DNA from: Candidatus Hydrogenedentota bacterium
GTDB taxonomy: Bacteria > Hydrogenedentota > Hydrogenedentia > Hydrogenedentales > CAITNO01
Assembly: GCA_012730105.1 (NCBI GenBank)
Contig: JAAYBJ010000079.1
Location: forward strand, 1-51,731
Length of the DNA: 51,731 bases
Reading direction: 5' to 3'
The first letter of the stretch is position 1; every line of letters begins with the position of its first letter. Positions 1-9,664 of the stretch are shown in pieces. A model generated the notes under the pieces. It ran no database searches, was not told the DNA's origin, and saw only the letters and a program-made list of their open reading frames with translations. The translations under genes were made by a program, and so were the position numbers.

Positions 1-32
1 AATGGGCATTCATTGCAGCGGGACGAATCTGG

Positions 33-102
33 ATTCCGGTCTTTTTCGCGTTGTACAGTACCGTTCTTCGATGCTGGCCAAAGGCCGCGAAAAAACCGGA
101 AT
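33..102. repeat. Inverted repeat, 17 bp arms
   Basis: Positions 33-50 and 86-102 are reverse complements over 17 bases with one bulged base (core ATTCCGGT...TTTTTCGCG), separated by 35 bases. The arms carry A/T runs but no terminal T-tract. Role unknown; it could be a stable RNA stem or a palindromic repeat element. Confidence 0.6.
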
Positions 103-360
103 GACGCGGCTTAAGGTTGTTTATAGTGAAACGAAAAAATACGTTGATACGGGCGTGCTCCATGTGTTTCTTTCTGACTGAGATACTGCGTTTTGGTTGC
201 GCCGAAAGCGCCACTTCTTCCGGGCGAAGTCCCGGACGAAGCGTAGGCACTTGCGGTCCTTACACGAACAAACGATCAAGACTTGCTCTTTCCGGGAACA
301 CCGCTTTTCCTATTACCTTGACACAAGCCATAAGCCGTAAAAAACCGTTAGAAACCCGCA

Positions 361-414
361 GCGGTAAAAACGGTTAAGACGGCGGCTCCGTTTAAGCCGT
401 CTAACCGTTTCCGC
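361..414 (-). terminator. Stem-loop, possible terminator of the M28 peptidase gene
   Basis: Positions 361-383 and 396-414 pair with only small bulges (inner arms 369-383 and 396-409) around a 12-base loop. Read on the minus strand the inner stem runs into a T5 tract (CCGTTTTTACC), as in an intrinsic terminator for the gene ending at 538. The stem is 120 bases past the stop, so an independent repeat element is also possible. Confidence 0.45.
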
Positions 415-438
415 AAGGTTTCTTACGAGGTAATGGGT

Positions 439-482
439 CTCCTACTACTACTAGTAAATCCTTATAGGTTTGGTAGTAGGAG
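439..482. repeat. Hairpin-forming inverted repeat
   Basis: CTCCTACTAC at 439-448 is the exact reverse complement of 473-482. Extra A-T and G-T pairs bring the stem to about 12 bp around a 20-base loop. There is no T-tract on either side, so it is not a typical intrinsic terminator. Confidence 0.55.
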
Positions 483-537
483 GAGGGTTGTTGAACCGGC
501 ATCGTGAGGGATTCTATAGCCTCGCTACATCCCCCGT

Positions 538-2820
538 TTAGAAGGTCTGGGTGCAGATGGAGTAGGTATGGTTGCTGGGCAGCAGGTAGCGCCGTTCCAG
601 CACGCGGTTGGGCTGGACCATGAAGTGGTCGGGGCGGGGCACAAAGCCGGGTATGCCCGGCAATTCCCAGGAGACTTCCCGAATGTGGAACCGGATGGGC
701 GTGCCCGGGTCGGTTTCGAGTTCGAGTTCGCCGTTTTTGGAGGAAAGCGTTTCGAAACGGATGTCCCAATTTTTCTCCGCACCCTCGATTTCATGGCCGA
801 AGGCCTTCGCGCGGTACACGGGGACATCGGATTCAAGTCGGATATGGATTTCCTGGGCGTCTCTCGGGGAATCCACGAGGAACTTGAGCAGACGCCGTCC
901 GTTCTCAACCCGTTCCTCCAGCAGGGTGAGAACCTTTCCGTCGAAAGGCGGCATCGGGGCGGGCCCCCTGCGGTATCGCGGGCCATAGTCCCTGCCGGTA
1001 AATTCCGCTAGGGACACCCGCTCCCCGCTTTTCGGGAAGTAGTTGCGGGTCCATTCGTCGAGCTGCACATCGCTGCTGACCCACCAGGCCTCGCCGGTGT
1101 CGAAATTCACGGCGTAAGAGAGACAGTTCTGGCGCGGCCGCGCCCCGCTTGGCGTATTGGTAAGGCAGGCCAGGGTAAACACCAGCGCACCCGCAAGGGT
1201 GATGGCCAGGCCGGCCCCCAGGTGGATTCGGGCGGGCACCAGGGAACATTGCGGCAGCAGCATGGCCACTACCAGCAGTACGGCCAGGAGCAGCACCGGC
1301 GCCAAGAGGGCGGTGAGGGCATAACTGAACATGACAAAGGAGGGCGTCAACAAGGCCACGGCGGGTAGAACGGTCACGGCGGCCAGCAGGAGCAGCCGGT
1401 CCGAGGGGTGTTCCCGGTCCTCGGAGAGGCACAATACCAACAAGCCGAGTGATCCGAAGACCAGGGGCCATGCGGCCCCGTAAGAACCGTAGGGGGCGAA
1501 GTATTGAAACGCAACAAGTATCGCCAGCCACCAGGCCAGGGTTCCCGCGAGAAGATTCTGCGGACGAATCCGCCGACGCAGCACGAATGCCAGCAACACA
1601 AAGACCCCTATGCCGAATAGGATCATGCCCGCGGAGAGGGAGTCATTCCGGTACAACGCGTGTTCCTTGAACACATAGTAGACCATCACCGACAGGGGAG
1701 CGGTCACCGCCAGTGAAATAACGGCGGTCAGGGGGTAAAGGCCCAGGGCGCCAAGGATTCCAGAGACGGTCAGGCGGCGCCGGATCAGTCCGAAGAGCAG
1801 CACTGCCGCGAATAGCGCAGCAGCGGCAAGGGTTATGGGCAGGCCCCAAGAACCCGGATACACGACCATATGCGAACCGATGGTATTGAAGTAGATCGCA
1901 TTGGGCGCCCGGCACTCCTGAAGGGAAATACCGCCCAGTTGGCGGGCGAGTCCAAGGATGTATTCCCCGTGATGCTGCACACTGGCCAGGCTTACATTCT
2001 CCGGATTGTCGAGCTTGGTGTGGTAGTGGGCGAAGTCGTCGATATAGGCGATATTGAGTCCCGGGAAACCCTCGCGCTTGTACGCGCCAAAGTCGCTCCC
2101 GAAGGGCATGCGGTCGTAGAAGTCGAACATGATGGAGGTCGCCCGGGGCTTGGATTCGGATTGGGCCAGTTGCCGGATGACGAACCCATTATCCTGGCCG
2201 GTTTCAAACATGAGCGCAGGGCCTGACGTGCCGCGCGTTTCCAATCCGAGCACGGCGCGAACGTCCGCGAACCAGGGATGGCGCATGCATAAACCGGGGC
2301 CGCCGCCGCCACGCTCCTCCTCGTCGACAAAACAGAAAATGATATCATTCATTAAAGGCGGGCCGGCTTTCAACGCCCGGATCGATTCCAGCATGGCGGC
2401 AATGCCGCTGATGTCATCTGCCGCACCGGGCCCATACGGCGTCGAATCGAAATGCGCATCCACGGCGAAGGCGCCCGTGGAGGCGATGCCGGGCAGCCGG
2501 GCCAGAATGGCCCCATTGTGCTGTATCCCCCGGCCGTTGCGCTCTAGCTGACGCTCCACCGTCATTTCCACCCCCATCTCCTCTAGGGTCCCGGCAATAT
2601 AATCGTACACCAGTTCATTGGCGCGGGACCCGGCCGGGTGCGGTTCCACGGCTGTCGCCTGTATGTGTTTCAGGGCGCGATAGGCTGAAAATGCCTCCGG
2701 AGGCGCGTCTGCGGGCAACGGCCAAGGCGCCAGGGACATCCACCATGCGAACACCGCGACTGTCAGCACTGTTCCAAAAATCAGGGCCGCCAGGCGGCCG
2801 TTCGAACGTGATTCGGTCAT
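538..2820 (-). CDS. M28-family membrane zinc metallopeptidase (ERMP1/Fxna-like layout)
   Basis: A 760-residue protein with an N-terminal membrane anchor (about residues 11-31), an M28 aminopeptidase domain (about 45-300), then eight or so hydrophobic helices and a C-terminal soluble domain. The M28 co-catalytic zinc set is visible: H123/D125 in AHFDS, D135/D136 in GAADDISG, the E167/E168 pair in DEEE, E194 in LETRG, and H265 or H267 in AHYHT. The peptidase-plus-polytopic-membrane layout resembles eukaryotic ER metallopeptidase 1 and bacterial M28 relatives. Family knowledge predicts removal of N-terminal residues from peptides; the peptidase domain probably faces the periplasm. The start is supported by AAAGGAG ten bases upstream. 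No close partner gene; it is transcribed alone. Confidence 0.85.
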   Translation of the reverse strand: MTESRSNGRLAALIFGTVLTVAVFAWWMSLAPWPLPADAPPEAFSAYRALKHIQATAVEPHPAGSRANELVYDYIAGTLEEMGVEMTVERQLERNGRGIQHNGAILARLPGIASTGAFAVDAHFDSTPYGPGAADDISGIAAMLESIRALKAGPPLMNDIIFCFVDEEERGGGGPGLCMRHPWFADVRAVLGLETRGTSGPALMFETGQDNGFVIRQLAQSESKPRATSIMFDFYDRMPFGSDFGAYKREGFPGLNIAYIDDFAHYHTKLDNPENVSLASVQHHGEYILGLARQLGGISLQECRAPNAIYFNTIGSHMVVYPGSWGLPITLAAAALFAAVLLFGLIRRRLTVSGILGALGLYPLTAVISLAVTAPLSVMVYYVFKEHALYRNDSLSAGMILFGIGVFVLLAFVLRRRIRPQNLLAGTLAWWLAILVAFQYFAPYGSYGAAWPLVFGSLGLLVLCLSEDREHPSDRLLLLAAVTVLPAVALLTPSFVMFSYALTALLAPVLLLAVLLVVAMLLPQCSLVPARIHLGAGLAITLAGALVFTLACLTNTPSGARPRQNCLSYAVNFDTGEAWWVSSDVQLDEWTRNYFPKSGERVSLAEFTGRDYGPRYRRGPAPMPPFDGKVLTLLEERVENGRRLLKFLVDSPRDAQEIHIRLESDVPVYRAKAFGHEIEGAEKNWDIRFETLSSKNGELELETDPGTPIRFHIREVSWELPGIPGFVPRPDHFMVQPNRVLERRYLLPSNHTYSICTQTF

Positions 2821-3249
2821 GATGATACGCTCCTTTGCCGGGCAAAAAGAGAAGCACCCGCGATCTGCGGCATTAAGGTTTCCGGCAATATAAAGAAAAA
2901 GTCATTGAAACCCGCTAAGAATTCCTGTTTCAGGAACAGCGGACTTCGACACACCGCCCAATTTGACCCCGTCCGGGTAACTTCCGGTTTCAACAAAGAC
3001 CGTATGGCTGCGTAGAAGACTCTACTTTTCCTCAATCCTCTTTACCCGAGAGATAGCGTGATTGCCTCCGTTCCCGGTATTCCTTCTGGGCGCGCGGCGG
3101 TACAAAGTAAAATCGGGTCGGGGGCCGGAGTGGTTACCGTATCCCAACCCGATAAAACGCTATCGATGACTGCACATCGGCAGCGGGCGGCTACCGCGCA
3201 CCCTGCACCCGATACGCTATTTATAGCTGCTGGTCCTGGCCCGACAGGA
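2821..3249. other. Intergenic region between the FGE-like giant gene and the M28 gene
   Basis: About 430 bases without a supported gene. It contains the terminator of the giant gene (3105-3153) and must carry the promoter of the M28 gene near 2830-3050, though I could not pick a convincing -35/-10 pair. The frames that cross it (for example 3058-4587 on +) are antisense shadows of the giant gene. Confidence 0.6.
3105..3153 (-). terminator. Intrinsic terminator of the FGE-like giant gene
   Basis: On the minus strand, about 100 bases past the stop at 3250, an 11-bp stem (3143-3153 with 3112-3122, one mismatch) is followed by TTTTACTTT. Its place just 3' of the final variable-region-like segment also matches where DGR target genes often carry a GC-rich hairpin. 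Confidence 0.6.
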
Positions 3250-6200
3250 TTACGGAACTGCAACCAGCCGAAACCCGTAGTTGGTGCCCCGACCGCCCGC
3301 CGTGTAGCCGCTCCGAAACGCCGAGCGGCAGTAACTGGCGTCGCTACCCCAGCTGCCGCCCCGGACTATCCGGATCGCGGCCCTGGGCGTATCCATCCAC
3401 GCGCTCCCATCCGCCGGGGCGCCGGTGTAGCCATCGTGATAGTCGTCTTCACACCACTCGAACACGTTGCCGCTCATGTCGTAGAGCCCAAAGGTGTTCG
3501 CCGTCTTGCCGCCTACGGGATTGGTCGCGCCCGTGCTATACCAGGCATAGGCGCCGATCTCCGTATAGCCTGGATCGTCGCCCCAGTAGAACCGCGTCTG
3601 CGTGTCCGCCCGGCACGCGTACTCCCACTCTGCCTCGCTGGGCAGCCGCACGGTCAGCGGTCCCTGGCCGCTGCTTACCAGGTGCGCGTTCAGGGACGTG
3701 TTGAAATCTTGCACATCGTCCCAGGAAATGTTGTAGGCAGGATACGTGTTGCCCAGCCCCCACCCGCTGGACGGCGCCGCGCCCGGCCATGCGCCGCGCA
3801 CTGCCAGCCACTGTTGTTGCGTCACCTCGTATTTGCCCATCCAGAACCCGTACGCCAGTGTGACATCGTGCTGCGGGTCCTCACTCGATACGCTATCCAC
3901 TTCGCCCGGATAGCGGCCCATCTGGAAACTCCCGGAAGGCACCCACACCAGTTCGAGCGGCACATCCCCGGGAAGGGTAACGGTCCGCCCCGTCAATTCG
4001 ATGGTGTCGCTCACCGTCGCGGATTCCCCGCCCGCGAAACGCACCTTGAAATAGATGGTCTTCGTGCCGCCTTCACCCGAAGAAAGCGAGAAGGATGGCG
4101 CCGTATCGTAAGGTTGCCAGATTGCACCGCTGAAATCCGAAAACTCGCTCGCCATGTATTCCGTTGGCGCGCCCCAGCAGGTGTTGTTCAGCGTCACCGT
4201 CGGCAGCGTGGTGGTCGCATCGCCGTTGTTAATAGCAAACGACGTCATTCCCACCGACGGTTCCGACTTGGCAAGCCGGAACCCGAAGCTTCGGTTCATG
4301 TCCGTCGGATTGGAGGTCATTCGTTTCGCGGAACGGCTATAGTCGTGCGCGGCGAGGTAGGAACCGCCCCGAACGACGCGGCTCGAGCCTGTAGCAGGCC
4401 CCGTTGGATTCGTCATGGCTCCGCCGCTGTAGTAGGTGTTCGAGAACCGGTCGTGGCACATTTCCGAAACATTGCCGCTCATGTCATACGCCCCGACCGG
4501 GCTGGGGCTGTCCACCGTGGCCACGCTGCCGTTCGGACTGACATTGACCCCGTTAAACCACCCTGCGGGCGAGGTGTAGGGATCTGACGTCAAGCCCAGC
4601 GGATTGACGAAGCTTGGATTATGGTCGATGTAGTTCGCCCGGTCCTTACCGGTCAGCGTATCGCTGATAAAACTGTAGATCCAATGCTTTCCGCCTCCGG
4701 CGGACTCCCAGGCTGCCGCCCGTTCCCACTCCGCCTCCGTCGGCAACCGATAGCCGCCCGGTGTCGCGGGCGCTATCGTCAACGGCCACTCCGGCGAATT
4801 CATGTCGTAACACGGCGTCAGCCCCTGCCACTCGCTCAGCCAGTTGCAGAACGCTACCGCGCCGTACCAGCTCAAATGGACCATCGGGTGCGTGTCCATG
4901 GCGTAGATCGTCGTGCCCGGCAACCCCACACTGGTCTTGCTGGTAAACACACCGCCGGAATACTGGATGTGGTACGTGGACGAGAATGCCCCAATCACAT
5001 ATCGGCTGTCAGCCGTTCCGCCGGCGTAAATGAAGCCCAAACCCGTCCAAGGCGTCCCGGCAACATCCGTATACAGATACCCTTTCGCTTTCGCCCAGTT
5101 CAAGACATCGCAATACTCCTTGTTCGTCACTTCGTATTTTCCGATCTGGTAGGCTCCCAGCGTTACCTCGTGCTGCGGGAGTTCGTCGGCGGTGCCGTAC
5201 AACGCGTCATCACCGGACGCGGTACGCCCCATCGTGAAGGTCCCCGTGCCCACCGATACCGTGTCCGGCAACACGAAGATCGTGTCACTGGCGACTTCGG
5301 ACTCCTGGCCGTCCGCACCGCGCAGCTTGAAGTACACCATCCGGCCTCCGACGCCGAAGGACAGCGTAAAACTGGGCGCCGTTCCATAGGGCTGCCAAGT
5401 GGCGCCACTGAAATCCAAAGACTCGCTTGCCATGTATTCCGTCGGGCGGTTCGTGGCCGTATTGTCCAGCGTGACCAGCAAATCGGTCGTCGTGGCCGCA
5501 CCGCCATTGATGGCCAAAGACAGCACCTTGGTCGGCAAAGCGGCGAGGCGGAACCCGATGGTGTTGTACCGAAGATCCGGCGCGGAGTAGGACCGAAATG
5601 CCGAACGGCAGGTCCAGGCGTTACTGATACAGCTGCCGCCCCGGCGCATCCGGTACTCAGCCCGCGGCGAGTCCATCCACGGGCTTCCGTCGTTCGGGAC
5701 GCCGGTGTAGCTCGAATGATAGTCGTCTTCGCACCACTCATAAACGTTGCCGCTAATGTCGTACAACCCAAAGGCGTTTCCTGTCTTGCCGCCCACCGGC
5801 TTGCTGCCGTTCGGGCTGTTGTTCCCGCAATACCACATGTAGTCCGTGCGGTTGCCCGGCAATACGCCCGCTGCGCAATCCGTACACAAACCGTCACAGC
5901 CCAGGGAATCACCGAAATAGAATCGCGTGGCCGTGCCTGCCCGGCACGCATACTCCCATTCCGCCTCGCTCGGCAGCCGCACCGTTAATGGTCCCTGCCC
6001 GCTGCTCACAATGTGCGTGTTCAACGACGTGATGAAATTCTTCGTATCGTTCCACGAGACGTTGTACGCGGGATACGTATTGCCCAGTCCGTAGGTGGAG
6101 GACGGCGCCGCGCCCGGCCAGGAACCTTGCACCGCCAGCCACTGCTGCTGCGTGATCTCATACTTGCCCATCCAGAACCCATACAATAGCGTGACCGGAT

Positions 6201-9200
6201 GCTGCGGGTCTTCTTCCGCGTAGCTGTTCGCCTCGCCTGGATAGCGGCCCATCTGGAAACTGCCCGCAGGCACCCACACCAATTCGAGCGGCACATCGCC
6301 GGGAAGGGTGATGGTTCGCCAGGGTAGGTTGATGGTATCGCTCACCGGCGCAGATTCCCCTCCCGCGTTGCGTACTTTGAAATAGACGATCTTCGTGCCG
6401 CCTTCGGCGGAAGAAAGGGTAAAGGTTGGCGCCGTATCGTAAGGTTCCCAAATCGTGTCGCTGAAATCGGGCGACTCGCTCGCCATGTACTCCGTCGGGC
6501 TGTTCGTGGCCGTGTTGTCCAGCGTTACCACCGGATCGGCCGTCGCGGCTGCACCGCCGTTGAGGACGAAAGACACGACCTGGGTCGGCACCGCGGCGAT
6601 ACGGAGCCCAAGGTGATAGCCCGAATTGCCTGGCCCCCAGGTGTACCGATAGGCCGATCGGCATCTAGAAGCGTAGTAGCTCCACTCGCCTCCCCGGTAC
6701 ACCCGGGTAACGCCCCGAGGCGAATCCACCCATGCACTGCCATCCGACGGCGCACCAAGGTAGTCATAATGGCCGTCATCTTCGCACCACTCGTACACGT
6801 TGCCGCTCATGTCATACAGACCAAAGGCGTTGGGTAGTTTTCCGCCCACGGGCTTGCTTCCCCCCGGGCTGTTGTTGCCGCAGTACCACATGTAGTCCGT
6901 GCGGTTGCCCGGCAGCATGTCCGCTGCACAATCCGTACATAAGCCGTCGCAGCCCAACGAGTCACCAAAATAGAAGCGCGTGGTCGTTCCCGCCCGGGCG
7001 GCATACTCCCACTCGGCTTCACTGGGCAGCCGTACCGTCAACGGCCCCTGGCCGCTGCTCACAATATGGGCGTTAAGCGATGTGACGAAACCGCTGGCAG
7101 CGTACCACGAGACGTAATACACCGGATAGGTATCGCCCATTCCATTTGATGAATACGGCGGCAACCCCGGCCAGGACCCTTGTACCGCGAACCACTGCTG
7201 TTGTGTGATCTCGTACTTGCCCATCCAGAATCCGTACGGCATCGTCACCGGATGCTGCGGGTCTTCTCTATTACTACTGTCCGCCTCGCCCGGATACCGG
7301 CCCATCATGAAGGTCCCGCCAGGTACCCACACCAGTTCGAGGGGCACATCCCCGGGAAGGGTAATGGTCTGTCCCGTCAACTCGATGGTGTCGCTGACCG
7401 GCACCGATTCGCCTCCAGTATTGCGCACCTTGAAGTACACCGTCTTCGTGCCGCCTTCGGCGGAAGAAAGCGTGAAGGTCGGCGCCGTATCGTAGGATTG
7501 CCAGCTGGCCCCGCTGAAATCGGGCGACTCGCTGGCCATGTATTCCGTCGGCGCCCCTACGCACGTGTTGTTCAGCGTCACCACGGGATCCGCCGTTGTA
7601 GTCGCGCCATTGTTGATCGCAAAGGAAGTTACGTTGAAAGATGCGGCCAGCCGGAACCCGATCATGTCGGTTCGAAGATGCGGCAGGTAATAGTAACGAA
7701 AAGCCGAGCGGCAATTCTTAGCCGCGTACCACCAGGCGCCACCCCTGATCGTCCGGTACGAGGCCCTTGGGGAGTTAATCCAAGCGCCCCCGTCTGCCGG
7801 TGCGCCCGTGTAACTCGTGTGGTAGTCGTCATCGCACCACTCCCACATGTTGCCACTCATGTCATACAACCCAAACGCATTCACTATCTTGCTGCCCACG
7901 GGCTTGCAGCCCATCGGGCTGTTGTTGCCGTTGTACCACGCGTACATCCCCATCGCTGTATAGGTCAAATCGTCGCCCCAGTAGAAGCGGGTCTGCGTTC
8001 CTGCCCGGCATGCATACTCCCACTCTGCCTCGCTGGGCAGACGCACCGTCAATGGTCCTTGTCCGCTGCTTACAATATGCGCGTTCAGCGACGTGATGAA
8101 ATCCTTCGCGTCGTTCCATGAAATCCAATAGGCGGGATAGGTGTCGCCAATCCCGTAGGTAGCGGATGGCGCGAATTGCGGCCACGAACCGCGCACCGCC
8201 AGCCACTGTTGCTGCGTGATCTCGTACTTGCCCATCCAGAAGCCATACGCCAGCATCACCGGATGCTGCGGGTCTTCATTCGAAGCGCCGTCCAGTTCGC
8301 CCGGATAGCGGCCCATCTGGTAAGTGCCCGAAGGCACCCATACCAGATCGAGCGGTACATCGCCGGGAAGCAGGATGGTCCGCTCTTCAACCAGATTTAT
8401 GGTGTCGCTGATGGGTGCCGATTCACCCGCCGCATTGCGCACCTTGAAATACACTGTCTTCGTGCCGCCTTCGGCGGAGGAGAGCGTGAAGGTAGGCGCT
8501 GTGCCATAGGCCTGCCAGGTTGCGCCGCTGAAATCGCTCGCTTCGCTCGCCATGAATTCCGTTGCCCGGTTGTCGGTCGTATTATCCAGGGTCACCACCG
8601 GATCCGCCGTCGTGGACGCCCCCCCGTTGATGGCAAAGTCCGTCACCGTCGGAGGGAGATCCGCAGCCAGCCTGAACCCGATAAAATAACCCCGAGCGCT
8701 CGCCACGCCGGCTAACCGAGCCGCCGAGCGGCAACCGCTGGAAGAACCGTAAGCGCCGCCCCGGAAAAACCGGCTCTCGGCCCGCGGGGAGTCAATCCAC
8801 GCGCTCCCGTCCGCGGGCGCCCCGGTGTAACTCCAATGCACATCGTCTTCACACCATTCTTGCACGTTGCCGCTCATGTCGTGCAGACCAAAGGCATTCG
8901 GCAGTTTCCCGCCCACGGGCTTGGTGCCGCTCGGGCTGTTGTTGCTGTAACACCACGCATAGGTCCCAATCTCTGTGTAGGTCAGATCGTCGCCCCAGTA
9001 GAAGCGCGTCTGTGTGCTCGCCCGGCAGGAATACTCCCACTCCGCCTCACTGGGCAGCCTCAGTGCCAACGGTCCCTGGCCACTGCTCACAATATGCGCG
9101 TTCAGGGTTGTGATGAAATTCTTCGCATCATTCCAAGAAACAAAATAGGCGGGATAGGTGTCGCCGATCCCGTAGGTAGCGGATGGCGCGAATTGCGGCC

Positions 9201-9664
9201 ACGAACCGCGCACCGCCAGCCATTGCTGCTGCGTCAACTCGTACTTGCCCATCCAGAACCCGTACGCCAGCGTCACAGGATGCTGCGGGTCTTCAATATC
9301 AGAACTCTCCGCTTCGCCCGGATACCGTCCCATCTGATAACTGCCCGAAGGCACCCACACCAGATCGAGCGGTACATCGCCGGGAAGCAGGATGGTCCGC
9401 TCTTCAACCAGAGTTATGGTGTCGCTGATTGGCGCCGATTCACCCGCCGCGTTGCGTATCTTGAAGTATACCGTCTTCGTGCCGCCTTCGACCGAAGAAA
9501 GCGTGAAGGTGGGCGCCGTTTCATACGGCTGCCAGGTCGCGCCGCTGAAATCGCTTTCCTCGCTGGCCATGTATTCCGTCGGGCTGTTCATCGCGGTGTT
9601 GTCCAGCGTCACCACCGGGTCTGCTGTCGTGACCGCGTCGTTGTTGATTGTGAAGGATGCCACT
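3250..9664 (-). repeat. Six tandem coding repeats (Ig-like + FGE-like modules)
   Basis: Approximate unit borders on the plus axis: unit 1 9664-8644, unit 2 8643-7631, unit 3 7630-6581, unit 4 6580-5528, unit 5 5527-4248, unit 6 4247-3250. Units 1-4 and 6 share long near-identical stretches in DNA as well as protein (for example the GDVPL, MGKYE.TQQQW and VSSGQGPL segments), which implies recent duplication or ongoing gene conversion. Unit 5 lacks these stretches and has a longer insert with YEVTNKEYCDVLNWAK. Assembly of such a region from short reads is error-prone. Confidence 0.9.

Larger units (their letters stand above)
1..537. other. Gene-free stretch with three inverted repeats
   Basis: I see no convincing gene here. 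An 86-codon frame at 117-377 (+) has arbitrary composition and no family resemblance. The stretch holds three separate inverted repeats (33-102, 361-414 and 439-482). It lies downstream of the minus-strand peptidase gene, so part of it is probably that gene's 3' untranslated and terminator region. Confidence 0.6.

Noticed and set aside
117-377. 86-codon plus-strand frame near the window start
   Set aside because: No ribosome site, odd composition and overlap with an inverted repeat.
3058-4587. 509-codon plus-strand frame opposite the FGE-like gene
   Set aside because: Antisense shadow: Arg/Pro/Ala/His-rich, no family resemblance, fully opposite a well-supported gene. The same applies to 4621-5988, 7180-8121 and 8836-10068.
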